Assembly: GCA_013399855.1 (NCBI GenBank)
Contig: VXAY01002479.1
Location: forward strand, 903,103 to 967,102
Reading direction: 5' to 3'
From: Oxyruncus cristatus
Lineage: Eukaryota > Chordata > Aves > Passeriformes > Cotingidae
Length of the DNA: 64,000 nucleotides
Below, one piece after another: positions 1 to 13,250 of the stretch; the first letter of the stretch is position 1; every line of letters begins with the position of its first letter. The translations under genes were made by a program, and so were the position numbers. The notes under the pieces were generated by a model, which searched no databases, was not told the DNA's origin, and saw nothing but the letters and a program-made list of their open reading frames with translations.

Positions 1-2949
1 CAGTAAAAACATTCGCTTAAGAAATTGCTACCTTGCCTTTTTTGTCTTAATCACCCACTTGGGATCAAGAATCAGAGCAGAGAACCATCCTCCACGTTCA
101 AGTAGTGTGTCATCAGAAGTTAAGATCTGATTATGTGCCAGATAGCAAGGATAGCCCTGGAAAAAAATCGGGAGCCTTTCTGTAAAACAATTACGGAAGG
201 GAAAAAGTATGTAAACAGATGAGTACAGTTTGAACTCGGGGCAAAAATACAGCACACACTGCCCAAACCTTCAGAATATGCTTGGCTTGCGTATTTGATG
301 CTTTTCTTGCCTAATGACTGCTCTCTGGCCTTCCTGCCCAAACTTTTGACATTGTGTCTGTGCAAAAATACCACATTACATTTTATACAAGGGCTATCTT
401 TCATGTGACTGTATCTGAGGATATCTGCATTATGAAGCAAGACCAGAACAGTCCCTAAATTAAGGGAGAAAGAGGGAGGGAAAGCAAAAGTGTCTGTCAC
501 ACTCTTTATTATGGAAGCTGATTTTCACATCTGCAGAGAAATATAAGCATAATTCATATGACTTGTCAAGGGAAATATGATTGAATTATCTCTATAGCCC
601 AGCTGAAAGGTGAAATGATGAGCAACCTGGAATTAAATTAAAAACCTAAACCCATTAAAGTATTCAGATTTCCCAGTCTAAGATAAAAGTGAAAACCTTT
701 GAAATTAAGCAGTCTTCCTACCCTTATCTCTGAAGCTGAAGACGCTGCTGCTTTGGATAACACAAAGGAAGCCAGACTGGATTATTGCTCATTTGAACAC
801 TGGTTTTCAAATGCACCATATTTTCCTCAAGAAATGAACATTATTCATTTCAGCTTATATTGGATATCAAAGTAGCTATAGAGAAGGACACAAAATAAAT
901 TACCAACCATCCTTTGATCCCAACACACTCCCACTGCTCTGCTTTCCTACTCCAGAGAACAATGTGAAGGAACCAAATCTATTCCTTATTCTCAGCACAG
1001 TGCTGCACATTCTGAGTCTTTCAAAGCTCATTCCTTTTCTGAAGGATGTCTTTATTCTTAATAAATTTGAAACTATGCACAAGATTTCCTCAAATGCCAG
1101 TTTTCGCACATGATCTCTCCTTGCCTTCAAAGTGATTCCTCTTAAAATGCAATTCATGAATCCCACCTTGTCTGGCTTGAAGAGACAAACAAATAGTTCC
1201 CAAAGTCTATTCATCCATCCCATCACAGGGAAATACATTTCCTACAGAAGGGTTCCATTCTCATGTGCAGTATGAACAAGAAAAATAAAGTGGTTTTCTG
1301 TTTAAACTCATTTTCATGTTGCTGCAGTTACTCTTTTGCATCATGTGAAATTAATCCTTGCCTGCTTTCATAGAGGCATTTAGAAAACAATAATGATGAA
1401 ACAACACCATCTCACCTTTATTCTCAAAATAAGGTTGAATAATAAGCCTGATAACTTACATTACTGTAAAAACTTATAAAATCCACATATAATCTCATAA
1501 AACTATAATTCAAATGGAGCCACAAGGGGTCAAAATCAAATCACTATACATATAACATGCATATAACTGCATTTACATATACTGTATATGCATATAAATG
1601 TATATACAAATTACATATGTATAACAAAGTGAGAACCATTCTTCTGTGTATTTATTTATTCAGGTGATGCACCCACATCCCTTTCCTTATGTCTGTTTAC
1701 AAAGCCAGGCATTTTTTCTTTGAAACTTGTCTGGTATCAACGTGATGAAGCCCCAGTCCCAACAAGGGTCAATGAATACAACACTAATAGAAATATTTGC
1801 TTGTATTACCACTGTTATTTTTATTGGAAAAAAGCTATAACTTTTCATCTGCATTTTGAATACAAGCAAAACTGAATGCAGAACGCTTTCATAGCTCCTG
1901 GTCCCTTCTAAATCCACAATGGAACCAGCTCCACCCTTCAGCAACTGAGGAGCAATAGCAAACTTACTCTGGTATGAGCTGTATCAAAGGGCACCAAATT
2001 GTCAAGAGGAAGCTAAGGGAAGAAATAATTATTATGATCATGCCTCTACAATCAAAATTTTCCATTAATATTTTTACAGCCCTCGGAAACTCTTTGGAGG
2101 AGAAAGTCATTACTGTACTTTACTATTATTCCTCAAGCATGTGCCTGTGTGCCAGATAACAATGTGGGTATCAATGGAGATTCCCCTCAATAGACATTTT
2201 TTAAATTTAAACATCAAACATAAAACCTCTAAAATGGTATTACTTCTTCCATCATCAAAATATTGTGCTTATGTAGTTAAATTTCCCTTTAGCCTTGGGT
2301 TTGGATTCTACAGAATTAAATATTCCATTTCAAACCACATATGGTAGTTCAGTGATTTACACCTCATCTAATTTTGCTAGACGGCAGAAGCCCTTTTAAT
2401 GAGTGCTTGGAGGGTTTCATTCCATTATAGTTCCAGAGAAGCTGATGTTGCATTTTCTTTCAAATCCAAAAATTTAGTTGGCTGACATCCAACTTGCAAT
2501 CAAATAATAATGAATTTTTAAAACAACTCCTTCCCAGGCAGAATCTCAAGAATAAAATGAAAAAAAAAAACAAACCACAAAACCCCACAAAAACTAATAC
2601 AAGAACAAATGTGCCAGATTTATACGAGTTTCTGCAGCAACTGTCTGAAAGATGAAGCACATCGCTAGAATTTATCAGAAATAGAACCCATAACATTTGG
2701 AATGTTTCTTCATCTAAACAACCGAAAATATTAACAATCTCACATGTTCAGTGTTCTTGCTGCATCAAAAAGAATAAGCTACAAGCAAACACAATGGGGA
2801 AAAGCATCTATTTAAAAACTTCTATACTGCTAACTCTTCATTGCATTGGACAGATTGAAAGCACAGAGGGAGAGCAGCAACCTACATATACCAGCACAGT
2901 CAAGGATGATAAACAGGATTAGTTTTGAACAACCATGGCAGAAACACTA
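1..2949. other. non-coding, AT-rich intergenic DNA
   Basis: No exon, RNA gene or dated repeat could be recognised on either strand. Open frames here are at most 126 codons, carry no known motif and lack splice-site support. The stretch at 1545-1625 is rich in alternating TATA/CATA steps with short palindromes. The stretch at 2560-2605 is A-rich with scattered C, a low-complexity form frequent in bird DNA. Confidence 0.6.
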
Positions 2950-3050
2950 AACAATAGACTTGAGTCCTAGGCTTGATTCTACTACTGATTTTCTATATGG
3001 TCAGGTCACAAAATCCCATTTATCTGCCTTTAATTTCAAAGCTTAAAACA
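2950..3050 (+). repeat. possible MIR-like SINE fragment (degraded)
   Basis: The sequence follows the order of a MIR core: a 'gagtcctaggcttgattctac' like lead, then a 'ctactgatt' block, then 'ggtcaggtcacaaaatcccatt' where MIR has its 'gggcaagtcac' block, then a 'tctgcctttaattt' block. Similarity is judged by eye against the known MIR pattern and is weak, with many substitutions. It could be chance. Confidence 0.4.
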
Positions 3051-3859
3051 GCCTTTGCAATGCACCCTTTCTTCTATTTATCTTCTCCCGCCTCGGCCTA
3101 CCTGTTCTCACATAATGTATGCAAAACCCCCTGCCAACCCACAAAAAAAAAAGGCATCTCTGTGCACTCCTATAAGCAAAGCAAACAAAGGACCTGTGAA
3201 TGTTATCACAGACTTTTTGGAAAATAGGGAATAGAGAATTTCCCAATTAGTTTATACCAGTTTTGAATGGGCTCACTTTCATCCACCTTTTATCCGATGG
3301 TTTGCAAGAGTCATTTCCATTTTATGAAGAGGATTTTCATAAACCAAAACACCATCCATTATCTCAGTGAAAACTGTATGGCCATATGGCATATACTCCA
3401 TGTATATTATTGATGAGCAGTCTTGCTAGAAAGTTAGGCTGTCAGGACCTGCTGAGGTGGCCAGGTGCTCTTTGTGATGGTATTTGTAAACACGTTTACC
3501 ACCAACAGTTAAAAATCAGTGATTTATTTACTATGTTAATACGACAAAGTTCCAAGTATCATCTGATCTATTAGCTAAATATTTATATAGTAAATATTAA
3601 CAAAACAAGGAAACAATAGACAAAGAGCACTCTAGCAAGAATTTATTCAACATCCCACTCTCCTGCATATAAATGAAATCTTGTTATACCATGCAAGTTG
3701 CTTTCCTGCCTATACTGGGAGTAAAAGGACACTAATGTCCCCTTATATCTTTATATAAGTCTGTAGGATAGGTGACAGTTCAACTTTTATACAGAAGTAA
3801 TTTTTATTTCCTGAAAGATAGGATTATGTCTTTGGATGTAGTGACCCTCCTTCAGCTCC

Positions 3860-4060
3860 TTTTATTTCCGTAGAGATATAAAGCTGGAAGGGAGGTCACC
3901 TAGCCCTAGCTTTCTCTTTTTTAATCTAAAAGAGTCCCAGTTCACACAGTCTTTCTTCAGAGATCATATTTTCTAGACCTCTGACTGGTCTTTAACATCT
4001 CTCACAACTCTGTTCCAAAAGCCACTTTGACAGTTGCTCCTTTGTTCTGAAAGGGAACTG
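3860..4060 (-). repeat. probable old, degraded CR1-like LINE fragment
   Basis: Read on the plus strand, 'agctggaagggaggtcacctag' near 3880-3905 resembles the start of a reverse-oriented CR1 3' end. 'cacacagtctttcttcagag' followed by 'tctagacctctgactggtc' at about 3945-3990 resembles the more 5' CR1 block usually reading 'cctttcttca...ccagacctctgatcatctt'. The middle of the element would be missing. The match is to a remembered family pattern, so both boundaries and orientation are tentative. Confidence 0.35.
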
Positions 4061-4737
4061 ATTCTAAGGCACAATTAAATTTATTATTTAACTTTCTTTT
4101 TCCCTTTTTTTTTTTTTTTAATTTCTTTGATGGTAAATGCAACAATGGTAAAGATTCTTTTCCAGTTATAACATGTCCTTAGTGTCATGACTTCTTCCTC
4201 AGTGTTGAGTGTGCTCTCTTTTTATACAATTTACTAGCACATAACTGAGTAACAGACTTAAACATTCATAAACACACTAAGTATTTCTTTTGTGAATAGC
4301 CCCAAATGATGTTTTTCATTACTTCAAAGCACACTCCTTTACTGTGGCCTGGAATTCCCTTGAGAGAAAGCACTTTGCAAAGTGTTTTTTTCTGCGTTAC
4401 CACATGTACTAAAGATGAAGAAATTCAGCAATATAATTTTTACTGCTGGATAACTGAGATAAATCCTTTCTTATGACTGGTTGAAGAGAGTAATGCACTG
4501 AATCAGTACATTTCTACTATTTTCATGAAATGAATATAGTAATCAGCCCCGGAATTTTCATAAACATTCTAAAAATAAAACATAGGCACAAATTAGGCCA
4601 CCATGAATGACTGTGATCATTTCTATGCAAATGCTTTTTGCTTCTTTCTGATGTTGCATTTTTTAGAATTTCATCTTGAAATGTTCTTGAAAACACTCTT
4701 TTCATGAAGATATTCAGGACATAGTTACTCTATAGAC
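4061..4737. other. non-coding DNA, nothing recognised
   Basis: No gene or repeat family was recognised. There is a T-rich run at 4091-4120. A perfect 14-bp palindrome, cactttgcaaagtg, lies at 4371-4384. Confidence 0.55.
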
Positions 4738-4816
4738 TTTTTTTTTTTTTTTTNNNNNNNNNNNNNNNNNNNNNNNNNNNNNNNNNNNNNNNNNNNNNNN
4801 NNNNNNNNNNTTTTTT
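4738..4816. other. assembly gap inside a poly-T tract
   Basis: Positions 4754-4810 are 57 N. They are flanked by 16 T on the left (4738-4753) and 6 T on the right (4811-4816). The gap therefore sits inside, or at the edge of, a homopolymer that the assembly failed to cross. The true length and any missing sequence are unknown. Confidence 0.98.
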
Positions 4817-4928
4817 AGTGAATATCAAAATCTTCAGTCCTGCAAAGTAAGGATTGGTCTTATTTTCATCTACATGGCTAAGTAGGTATGAAAGAAATAA
4901 ATGTTACTGAAGGTCTCAGTAGAAGTCA

Positions 4929-5180
4929 CAGATTCATAGAATGGTTTGGGTTGGAAGAGATCTTAAAAATCATCTCATTCCAACCCCCCTGCCATGGGCA
5001 GGGACACTTTCCACTAGACCAGGTTGCTCAAAGTCCCATCCCACCTGGCCTTGACCCTGCCTGGGTTGGGGCATCCACAACTTCCCTGGGCAACTGTTCC
5101 AGTGTCTCTCTACCCTCGCAGTAAATAATTTCTTTCTAGTATCTTATCTAAATATGCCCTTTTCCAGTTTAGAGCTATGA
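4929..5180 (-). repeat. CR1 LINE 3' end, reverse orientation
   Basis: The plus strand opens with 'gattcatagaatggtttggg' and 'ttggaagagatctt', followed by the 'ccatgggcagggaca' and 'accaggttgctcaaag' blocks. A 'gcatccacaacttccctggg' block and a 'gtaaataatttctttctagt' block come next. This is the standard reverse complement of the avian CR1 3' end (end of the ORF2 reverse transcriptase region and the 3' UTR with its ATTCTATGA-type tail). The copy is 5'-truncated, as most CR1 insertions are. An open frame across it (4888-5124) runs antisense to the element and is not a gene. Confidence 0.93.
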
Positions 5181-8100
5181 TTAATTATTTCCTCACCATT
5201 CTCACCATCACTCTTCATCGCAGTTGTGCTGTTCCTTTATTGCAGGTCTTACAGGCCAGTTCTGAAATACAAACTGTGCAACTCCACATTCTAGTGCTCA
5301 TTTGGAATGAAAATAGGTGGCAAGATGATAACACTAATTACTCCACCAAGCTTATTGCTTATTTTCTAGCTCTGTTGCATTACCACAGACTCAGTTCTTC
5401 ACAAGTATAAATGTTCTCAAGAGAAAAATATATTAGAGTGCAACAAAGTACAGGCAGAGGCATTGAGAATCCCTCACACTGCACCACAGCAGTAACAGAA
5501 AGACTTTACTAGTACATTTTCAAAAGCCAATGACATTCTGGGGGCACAGGTAAAGAAAACTGGGGTCTGGCTTTTAAAAAAGCAGCACAACATTTCATTC
5601 TGCTTTTTATCATCATCTCATCAGCCTGGTAACTGCACAAGGTGTTAACCTCTGTTCCATGCTACGGTTTCAAGACAGATTTTTAGCAGTTATTAGCTAA
5701 TTGGCCACTGAATTCAGCATTCAGTGTAATTTGTGCTGGACATCAGTTTGTAGGGAAAGAAAGCAAAAGATAGCAGGTCAATTAAGTAGCTGAGCATAAG
5801 GAATGTTTGCAGGCAAATGCTGGAAACTGTTCTTCCAGAGCAGCACATTTTTGAGACTGGGTAGAAGTTCACACTGCTACCTGACTCTCTTTTCGTTCTC
5901 TGGCTCACTGAAGGAATTTTACCCCTAAGGCTCTCAAACTAGAGTCAGATTTTTCACTCTTAGTTTAAATCAAAAGGCATTGGTGCACTTTGCAGATAGG
6001 AGAATAATTTTTTTCCAATATCAGTGCAGAAAGTTCATCTTTTCCCTCTTCTTCGAAGACTTTTTAGCCTAAAAAAAAAAAACCAAAAAAACGTATTTAT
6101 TGAAATATTTCACCTACAAAAATTATTTATGATGAAAAGTGGATAGCAAACCCAATGGTAGTGATTATTTTATTACACATTACAAAAATGCCAAAGGTTT
6201 CATCAGGTGGAAACCACCATTATTTTAAAAGAAAAAAGCATCTCAGAAGAACCCCTGTAGTAAAATTAATCTGGACAGTTCAGCTGTTTGCATAGCAGGT
6301 TTTCAGCATGTAGGAGCTGCCAATTTTTCTCAGATTAAGAGGTATGAACTTGCTGTATACATATCTGTTTCTGATGTCAGAGAAAAAATACCAAGGTGGG
6401 GTATTAAATGCAACCTACTGGTTTAAAAATAAATACTGGATCTTCTGAGGGTTTTTTTTTCCCTTCCAAACTGCTTTTCCTCTGTTTCCAAGCACACTGA
6501 AGCTAGTGACCTTCCATCCTCTGGAATCAGGGCTGCATTATCTAATGGGGCAGCATATTATGTGTAAGATTTGGAAATGGGTACCTGCTTTCTTTGGATT
6601 TGAAACCAAAGTTATGATGTTCAGGCTTTTAAGTTACAGTATAAAATACCCACTTTCAGTGTAGTTTACAAGAAAGCCTGTTTAACAAATTACCTGTACA
6701 GTTGTGCCTCTCCTTTCTACGTACCAGAGAATAATTGCTTAGCACAAGGAACTCTGCAACCAGCAGCATTGAGCAGATTTGCCCACTTATCCCTTTGTGA
6801 TTCTCTCTACCCGTATTCCTGCATCTGCTGCATTGACAGTTTTGGAACTGGTAGCGTGGAACAAAACCTGGCTGAATCCCCTGGCTCAGAATCACGTTGC
6901 CAGAAAAAAAGAACAAAAAAAATCCTCAAAAACCTTAAACCAAACCTCCTATGTAAATCAGAAGATAGCTGGAGTATCTTCAGTAATGGAATTGCTAGAA
7001 ACCTTTAGTTACTCAGTCCTAAAGACTGCCAGTCATGCTAGGTAGCCTTGTTTTTTAAGTATTCCATATTCTCACTTTGGCACTGGACACACTGGTTTCA
7101 GATACAAAAACAGCATTTTCCAAGTTGTTGGGAAATAACCTAAGTGAGATTGTAAACAATGGAATCCGAGAAACTGGCGTGATGCCTCCGCAAAGGCTTT
7201 GATACGGACTGTTGGCTCGCTCCAGAATCTGGGAAACAGTTAAACATATTTTACTGGTAGCAATGTTTTTCCACTGTTGTGCTATCCCAGCACAGAACCA
7301 TAGCAGAGACTGTCTCTTTCTAGGCATTTCTAGAGACCAACCAAACAGAAACTGGGCAGGAGTACAGAAGGGGGGAAGAGGGTGAGTGTCAGCAGTTGGG
7401 TATCATCAGAGGTAGAGACCTGCCCAGCGAAGGTTTAGTATCTTCCCCAGCACTGGATTTTTTTTTTTATCTGCTGGAGCAAGCAATCACTATTGTGAGG
7501 AGTTGTAAAATTGCCTGCTTAAGTTACTACATGCCTCGGGAGTGAGAAATAAACTGTAAATTAAAGAGAGCAGAGGACTGGAGCTTTGGAAAGGAATACC
7601 ATGTGTATCTTTCAGAGGGCTGCTTTGTGTCTGTGAGAAAAGTGGAATTTTCTGGATTCTAGATCCAAAAAATACCATAAACATTCAGGGGATTAATGCT
7701 CCAATTCAGAGGAATGGAAACTTCAATGAAAACTGAACCTGGGCTATAAGCAGACATTTAAATTGCTCCCTATTAAGCAAAGGGCTTAGCTGTTTGTTTA
7801 ATTTATATTCAGTAATAACGAAAGAAAGTTCATCATATGCTTAAATGCTTTTCTAATTTCGAACTTCACAACCTTTTTTTTGGAAACTGATAAGGAATAT
7901 TTACAACAGTGTTGACTTGCTGCAGCATTTTCCCATATTTCAGTATAGCCACAGTTATGCAGCTACTAAATGCAGTCTTTGTCTACTTTTAAAAATTAAT
8001 GCACCCTGTGGGAGCTTTGTTAATGGTCAGAACTTAATCGCTTTACAATACCTTTTCATTCCAATCAAGACCACTTCTAGCAACTTCCTGGACAGAAGCA

Positions 8101-9322
8101 GTAACAAATCATTCATCCCAGCACTGAGGGTTTTATCCAAAACTGTCGTGTAGAACTGGAGAAGGTTTCCCTCCAGTAGAGTTTGTATTGTGGATTTTGT
8201 TACTGTTTGTTTCTACCTCACATAGCCTTTATGTATGAGAAAAACTGAAGCAAATCGATATTTTTGCTGGTTTGGATCTCTGAATTTAACTACTGCTTGA
8301 CCTTTCTTGTCCTTGTCAGATCCATTCTGTGCAGTAAGAAGGGAATTTACTTAATTCTTTCTTGCCCATGTGAAGGCAAAATTTATCTAGCTGAATAAAC
8401 AAAATACACCAGGCATTTTTTTTTTCCCCTCTAGATAACCAGTTCTTTTTAAAACTGTCTGTCCTGTGTTTTACATAATGAAATACTTGAAAAATCTGTC
8501 CTAACACTTACTGCAGTGACTAAAGATCTTTTCTTGACCTTAGTGGCCTTTGGATCATGATCTACATAAAATGGTGGCTTTCTGTTTTAAGACAAATAAG
8601 AAAACAGAATTTAAAGGGACACATTGTTTCAAACAGACTCACTCAATTCCTTAGCAACAATTTAAGAAGTCACAAGGGAAATGAGTTTTTATGGTCTCAT
8701 CATTTCTTTGATGTAAAAGTGCACACTCCATCTTTTTGGCATTTCGTTGAACAGTGGAGCACATGAAAAAAGAGCCCTACTGTGCATAAAGAGAATAAAA
8801 TATGTTCAAGAAGAAACAGGAAAAGAAATTCAGGTTAATATGAAGGTCAATCTCTTTTCTGTGTTTCAAATCTGCAGTTTGCTGAGATCTTAAGGAGAAG
8901 TAAAAAAATCTTTAATCTTCATTGCTGTCGCCCCTTAGCTGGAGAAGAATTAAAATCCAAACAGAGATGGTTTGGCTGATGCTACTGTTAGATTTTAAAT
9001 TATCTATCCCTGAAATACCAGGCCTTACATGACACATATTGCACTTTATATAAAGTAAAGCTAATGACTCATTAAGGGTATTTACAAACTCCCAGGCTAT
9101 TTCTACATTTCACTCACCTCTCTGCACAGAAGGGAAGTGCACTTACCAACCTCAGGGAGCCTCAGCCTACAACATAGCCCCAGATCTTGACCATTTTGGA
9201 CAAATCATCTCCCAGGCCCACTCCCCCTTGCTGCTTCTGTACCATATCTGGTGTTTGGGTACCTGAGATTGTAAATGGACACTAAAGAGCAAAGCAGCTC
9301 AACAGGATCTCTGTGAATGGCA
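5181..9322. other. non-coding DNA, no gene recognised
   Basis: About 4.1 kb with no supported exon or RNA gene. The overlapping open frames at 6656-7045 are on both strands, short and motif-free. A-rich simple sequence occurs at about 6068-6092 and 6903-6945. Confidence 0.55.
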
Positions 9323-9666
9323 GGTCTGGAGAAGTCTCCACCTCAGGTAACTTGAAAAAGTCCCTGGGGACAGACTCTTTAGCAGGGCCTGTAAGGGCAG
9401 GACAAGGGGTAACAGTTTTAAAATAGAAGAAGGTAGATTCAGACTAAATACAAGGAAATGGGGTTTTTTCCCCAATGTGGGTGATGAAACACTGGCACAG
9501 GTTGCCCAGACAGGTGGTGGATGCCCCATCCCTGGAAACATTAAAGGTCAGGTTTCATGCAGCTCTGAGCAACCTGATCTAGTTGATGTCCCTGCTCATT
9601 GCAGGGGGGGGTGGACTAGATGACCTTTAAAGGTCCTTTCCAACCCAAACCATTCTATAATATAGA
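9323..9666 (+). repeat. CR1 LINE 3' end, forward orientation
   Basis: The sequence runs in sense order through recognisable CR1 blocks. These are 'gacagactctttagcagggc', 'gggcaggacaaggggtaaca', 'cactggcacaggttgcccag', 'gatgccccatccctggaaac', 'gagcaacctgatctag', 'gactagatgacctttaaagg' and a terminal 'caacccaaaccattctataa'. The last block is the typical CR1 3' end before the short octamer-like tail. The copy is 5'-truncated and moderately diverged. An open frame on the opposite strand (9299-9541) is a by-product of the element. Confidence 0.94.
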
Positions 9667-12600
9667 ACTCTGGGACATTCTCACACTCTCCCCAGGCTCA
9701 GGGATTTTGGTTTTGGGGTAGGTTTTTTTTTTTGCTTAAAAAAACCAAACCAACAAATCAAAAGAAAAAAAAAACAAAAAAACCCAACAAAAAAACCCCA
9801 AGAGGTTACTACTCAGAGCACAAGCTGACAGGACTGAGATAGAAATATTTCATCAGCTACTTTAAGATTTAACTGAAAATGGTTTTTTAATGCCAATATT
9901 TTATTAATCCACACAGTTAGCTCTTCTTTGCAGGAGAACTTCTAGACAATGACAATGCCCTTCTATTTATAACCTCTCAGAGCTGAAAGTCAATTCTCTC
10001 AATCGTATAACGTATGTTTTACCAGTAGCAGTGAAAAAAGTGAAAATTTTCTCTTCTGCCAAGCTGGATTCTTTTCCTCCTTAAAAGTGAAATCAATATA
10101 AAAAATGGTGGTGACCATTAAAAAAAAAAGAGCAAACAATAACAAAAAAACACACACAATTTGTCTCCCAGGTGTTGTACTATCTGGGCTGCATTACATG
10201 AGACAAAATAAAAGCAGGCAAGAATCTGCATTTGAGGTAACACAAAGATGAAGTTCCTCACATAGATAAGAAATTCCTTATTATTTGAACCTATGAACAT
10301 ATAACTTGGACATGATAACTGGAAGTATGGGGGAAAAAAGAATAACTGTTATTTGTGATACTCTTTAATGGCTAAATGTTAATAAATCAGAAGAAGCTGC
10401 GGTTTTGACAGTTTCTTAGAGAGATGACAATAGAAACAGTCAACTTTGTATATTTACTTTAAGCAGTGTTCCCTAGGAATAGTCTACTGAGCAGGGAAGC
10501 TGTGTTTCCATGTTTTTCTTTAGCTGTCTGTCCACAGCTGTCATTTTTCTTTTCCCTTTTCGTGCAGTCACCTTGGAGAGAGTTCATAATTCAAAAATTA
10601 AGGGCTTCCAGTTTTGGTCTTGTATCTTTCTTTCCTGCACTACGATCTTCCATTACAGTTCACCAGAGAACAAAATGCTCTATTTTTCCAGGATCCGTAA
10701 TTAACAAGATTTTTGAAGTTTAACTACTACTGAAAGCATAGCTTAGGGCACCACCTGAAAGCAAAAATTCTCTGTAGGATAGATACTTCTGGTTTTCAGC
10801 TGGCAGAAATAGCTGGTTTATCCCCTAGTGATGGAATAGGAAGCACTTTAAATGCATCTGGAAGGGTAAATAACTTTGCCTTCTTCTGCCCCATAACTGG
10901 CTGCCATTGTGCCCCAAACAGCCCACCAGTAGCTAACTGAAAAAGATGATAGTGAATATCATTATCTGAATGCCAAATAGCGGCATTCAGTGAATAGGAG
11001 TGAGAAAGCACAGCCATTCTATTTTATGAAATCCAAACTACAGCAGTAATGGCTGCTAAATTCTTTGCCATTTGCTCAGGAAAAAAAACCCAAGCCATGA
11101 TAGCAGTATTAAGATTTTTCTAACTCTGATCCAGATGTAAAACACGTTTCATTTAGCCTGCCTGAGGCCAGCAGCTCTCTGCGTGAGTACAGAGCTCAGC
11201 ACTGTGCTACGTTAGCCTGGAGTATCTTTGAAATTTAATTCTGTTCCCTTTGATTTTTTTATTGTGTTAATCTTCCCTGTTCAAAATGGTGGTATTTAAC
11301 TTGGGGAATTCACCAGCTCAAGTGTCTGATGGGAATATGCTCCCTATTTGACATCATCTAGGAAAGAGGCTGATTAAATGCACCACTGGCTTCATGATTT
11401 TTAGAAGAGAAGAGGGAATAAGCAAAGTCACAGGTTGAGATAAACAGCAGCATGAGATTACAGCATGAGGAAGAAATTTATTTGGAATAGAAAATAAGGA
11501 ATAAATATTTTTCTCTCCACCATGAACAAACTTTACATTTCAATCCTCTGACCTAATGCCTCTAACTCTCATTTCAGGCTTCTAGTTCTACTGAATTTTT
11601 TTGCATCAGAATTCTGCAATCTGGTGTCTCTCCAGTACCAATTTAAAGTTTTTCTTCCCCCTTTCATCTTTTAGTAACAAGCGTTGACACAAATGTACCT
11701 GTTCTACTTTTTGTTCCTCAGTAGTCCAAGAGCAATTTATGCTTTTGCTTGTTCAGTCTTCAGTCCCTCAAGCATATTTAAATGATGAACTGACTGGTTC
11801 TTTATGAAGAACTCTGAAGCTTTTTCTGAGCAGAATATTTACTCAGTGACTAGAGAAAATCTTTCCAATATTTGTGTACAAAATATTTGCATGTGAAAGC
11901 GGGGCATTAAACTATGAAAGATCATATCCCTCCAGTTAAAAAATTCATGGGTGCTCTACAAAAATATAAACTAGTCTTTCTCTGTAGCTGTATTAAACAC
12001 ATTTTGTGTGGGTGTGTAGGGGGTATGAGGAATATGTCCTTTATAACCACGGACACCAGAACTGATGTGAATAATGCACTTATAAGTGGCTGCAGAATCT
12101 GCTGCCTCATCCTGGGAATTGCACCACTATTGATTTCCTGCCCATGAACCCTTCTCCCTTGCCCTTCCTCCACAGTGGTTGTTCTCATGAAATATATCCA
12201 ATTGAGAACACCTAAAGATCAGACTGAAACCGCACAGCAGCAGAAATATGCAAATATGTGTTTGTTGGTTTGGCTTGGGCTTTTTTTGTTCGATTTTATT
12301 TTGTTTTGTTTTGTTTTCTAAGTAAAAATGCATTTTAGGGTATCTGTTTTCCATAGTCTCACTTTCTTCTGCCTTTGGACATTGCAGGGAAGGTACAGAT
12401 GCATTAGGCATCCTGACAGGTTGTTATTCTCCCGCACAGAGTATGTTTCATGGGCCATTTTGACATTGATTCCTGGCCAAGCTTTGAAGAAGGTCACTGC
12501 AAACTACCCCTTTGCTATTATATCACCGCAAACTCTGTTGGCTTTGGCTTCGAGACTCACTAGTGGAAGGCAGCAGTGTGGGCCAAGTGTCAGAGAAAGT

Positions 12601-13100
12601 GTATTTCTTTAGAGATGATACTTATCAACAACGTAGTGACTGTCACAATTCCTTCTCTATAAAAATAAAGAAAATATCCTGAAAGTGACGGGCTACAGTT
12701 AACAATACACAAGCAGCAACCACGGAAAAGAATTCCCCAAGCCTCCCAATTATAGTACACCTACATTGCTTTTGCAAAGCAGATAATAGCTTTTCTCATA
12801 CTTGTTAAGAAGAAAAATTGTCAAGAGCACATATAACAGTTACTAACATATACTCTGTAATTCTACAATGCTTTAGTAACCCTGACAAAAAATAGAGAGA
12901 CACAACTGGCAGAGGAGAAAGAAAGAAAACTGTCATCTGAAAGTGAAATTGGTACAAAGCCGAAGAACAATATTATTTTAAGAAGGATGCTGAGGACTAC
13001 CACCCCTCTAGAATTCTGTACAAATTATCTGCCAAACTATTTAGGAATAGATGTCTTGTCTTAGATAGAAATATGAATTCAAAGGAAAAAAACCCCTAAA
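9667..13100. other. non-coding DNA, low-complexity patches
   Basis: No exon was recognised. Positions 9719-9802 contain a T-run followed by A-rich sequence with C interruptions, able to form a weak inverted pair. Positions 12295-12318 hold about three to four TTTTG units. The paired open frames at 11914-12188 on opposite strands have no motif. Confidence 0.55.
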
Positions 13101-13250
13101 CAGCTGCCAATCCCCTGAATTATTGTCAATCAATCTACACTATAAGTGAGGAAAAGATTATTGTCAGGACAGTTAAAATCACAGTTCCCTGGCTTATTGT
13201 CAGTCAAACTGTACTATAAACAAGAAAGATATGACTGTCAAAACAGCTAC
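13101..13250. repeat. imperfect tandem duplication, period about 74 bp
   Basis: A block containing 'attattgtcaatcaatctac' and 'actataag' beginning near 13101 recurs about 74 bp later as 'cttattgtcagtcaaactgt' and 'actataaac'. Both copies end in a 'tgtcaggacag'/'tgtcaaaacag' segment, at about 13162-13172 and 13236-13246. The copies have diverged by many substitutions, so the duplication is not recent. No known family was recognised. Confidence 0.65.

Noticed and set aside
1545..1625. TATA/CATA-rich stretch as an origin or promoter
   Set aside because: Simple alternating AT sequence is common in intergenic DNA; no supporting gene start nearby.
4888..5124. Open frame over the CR1 at 4929-5180
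   Set aside because: It runs antisense to the LINE and is a by-product of the repeat.
9299..9541. Minus-strand frame over the CR1 at 9323-9666
   Set aside because: Antisense to the LINE; not a host gene.
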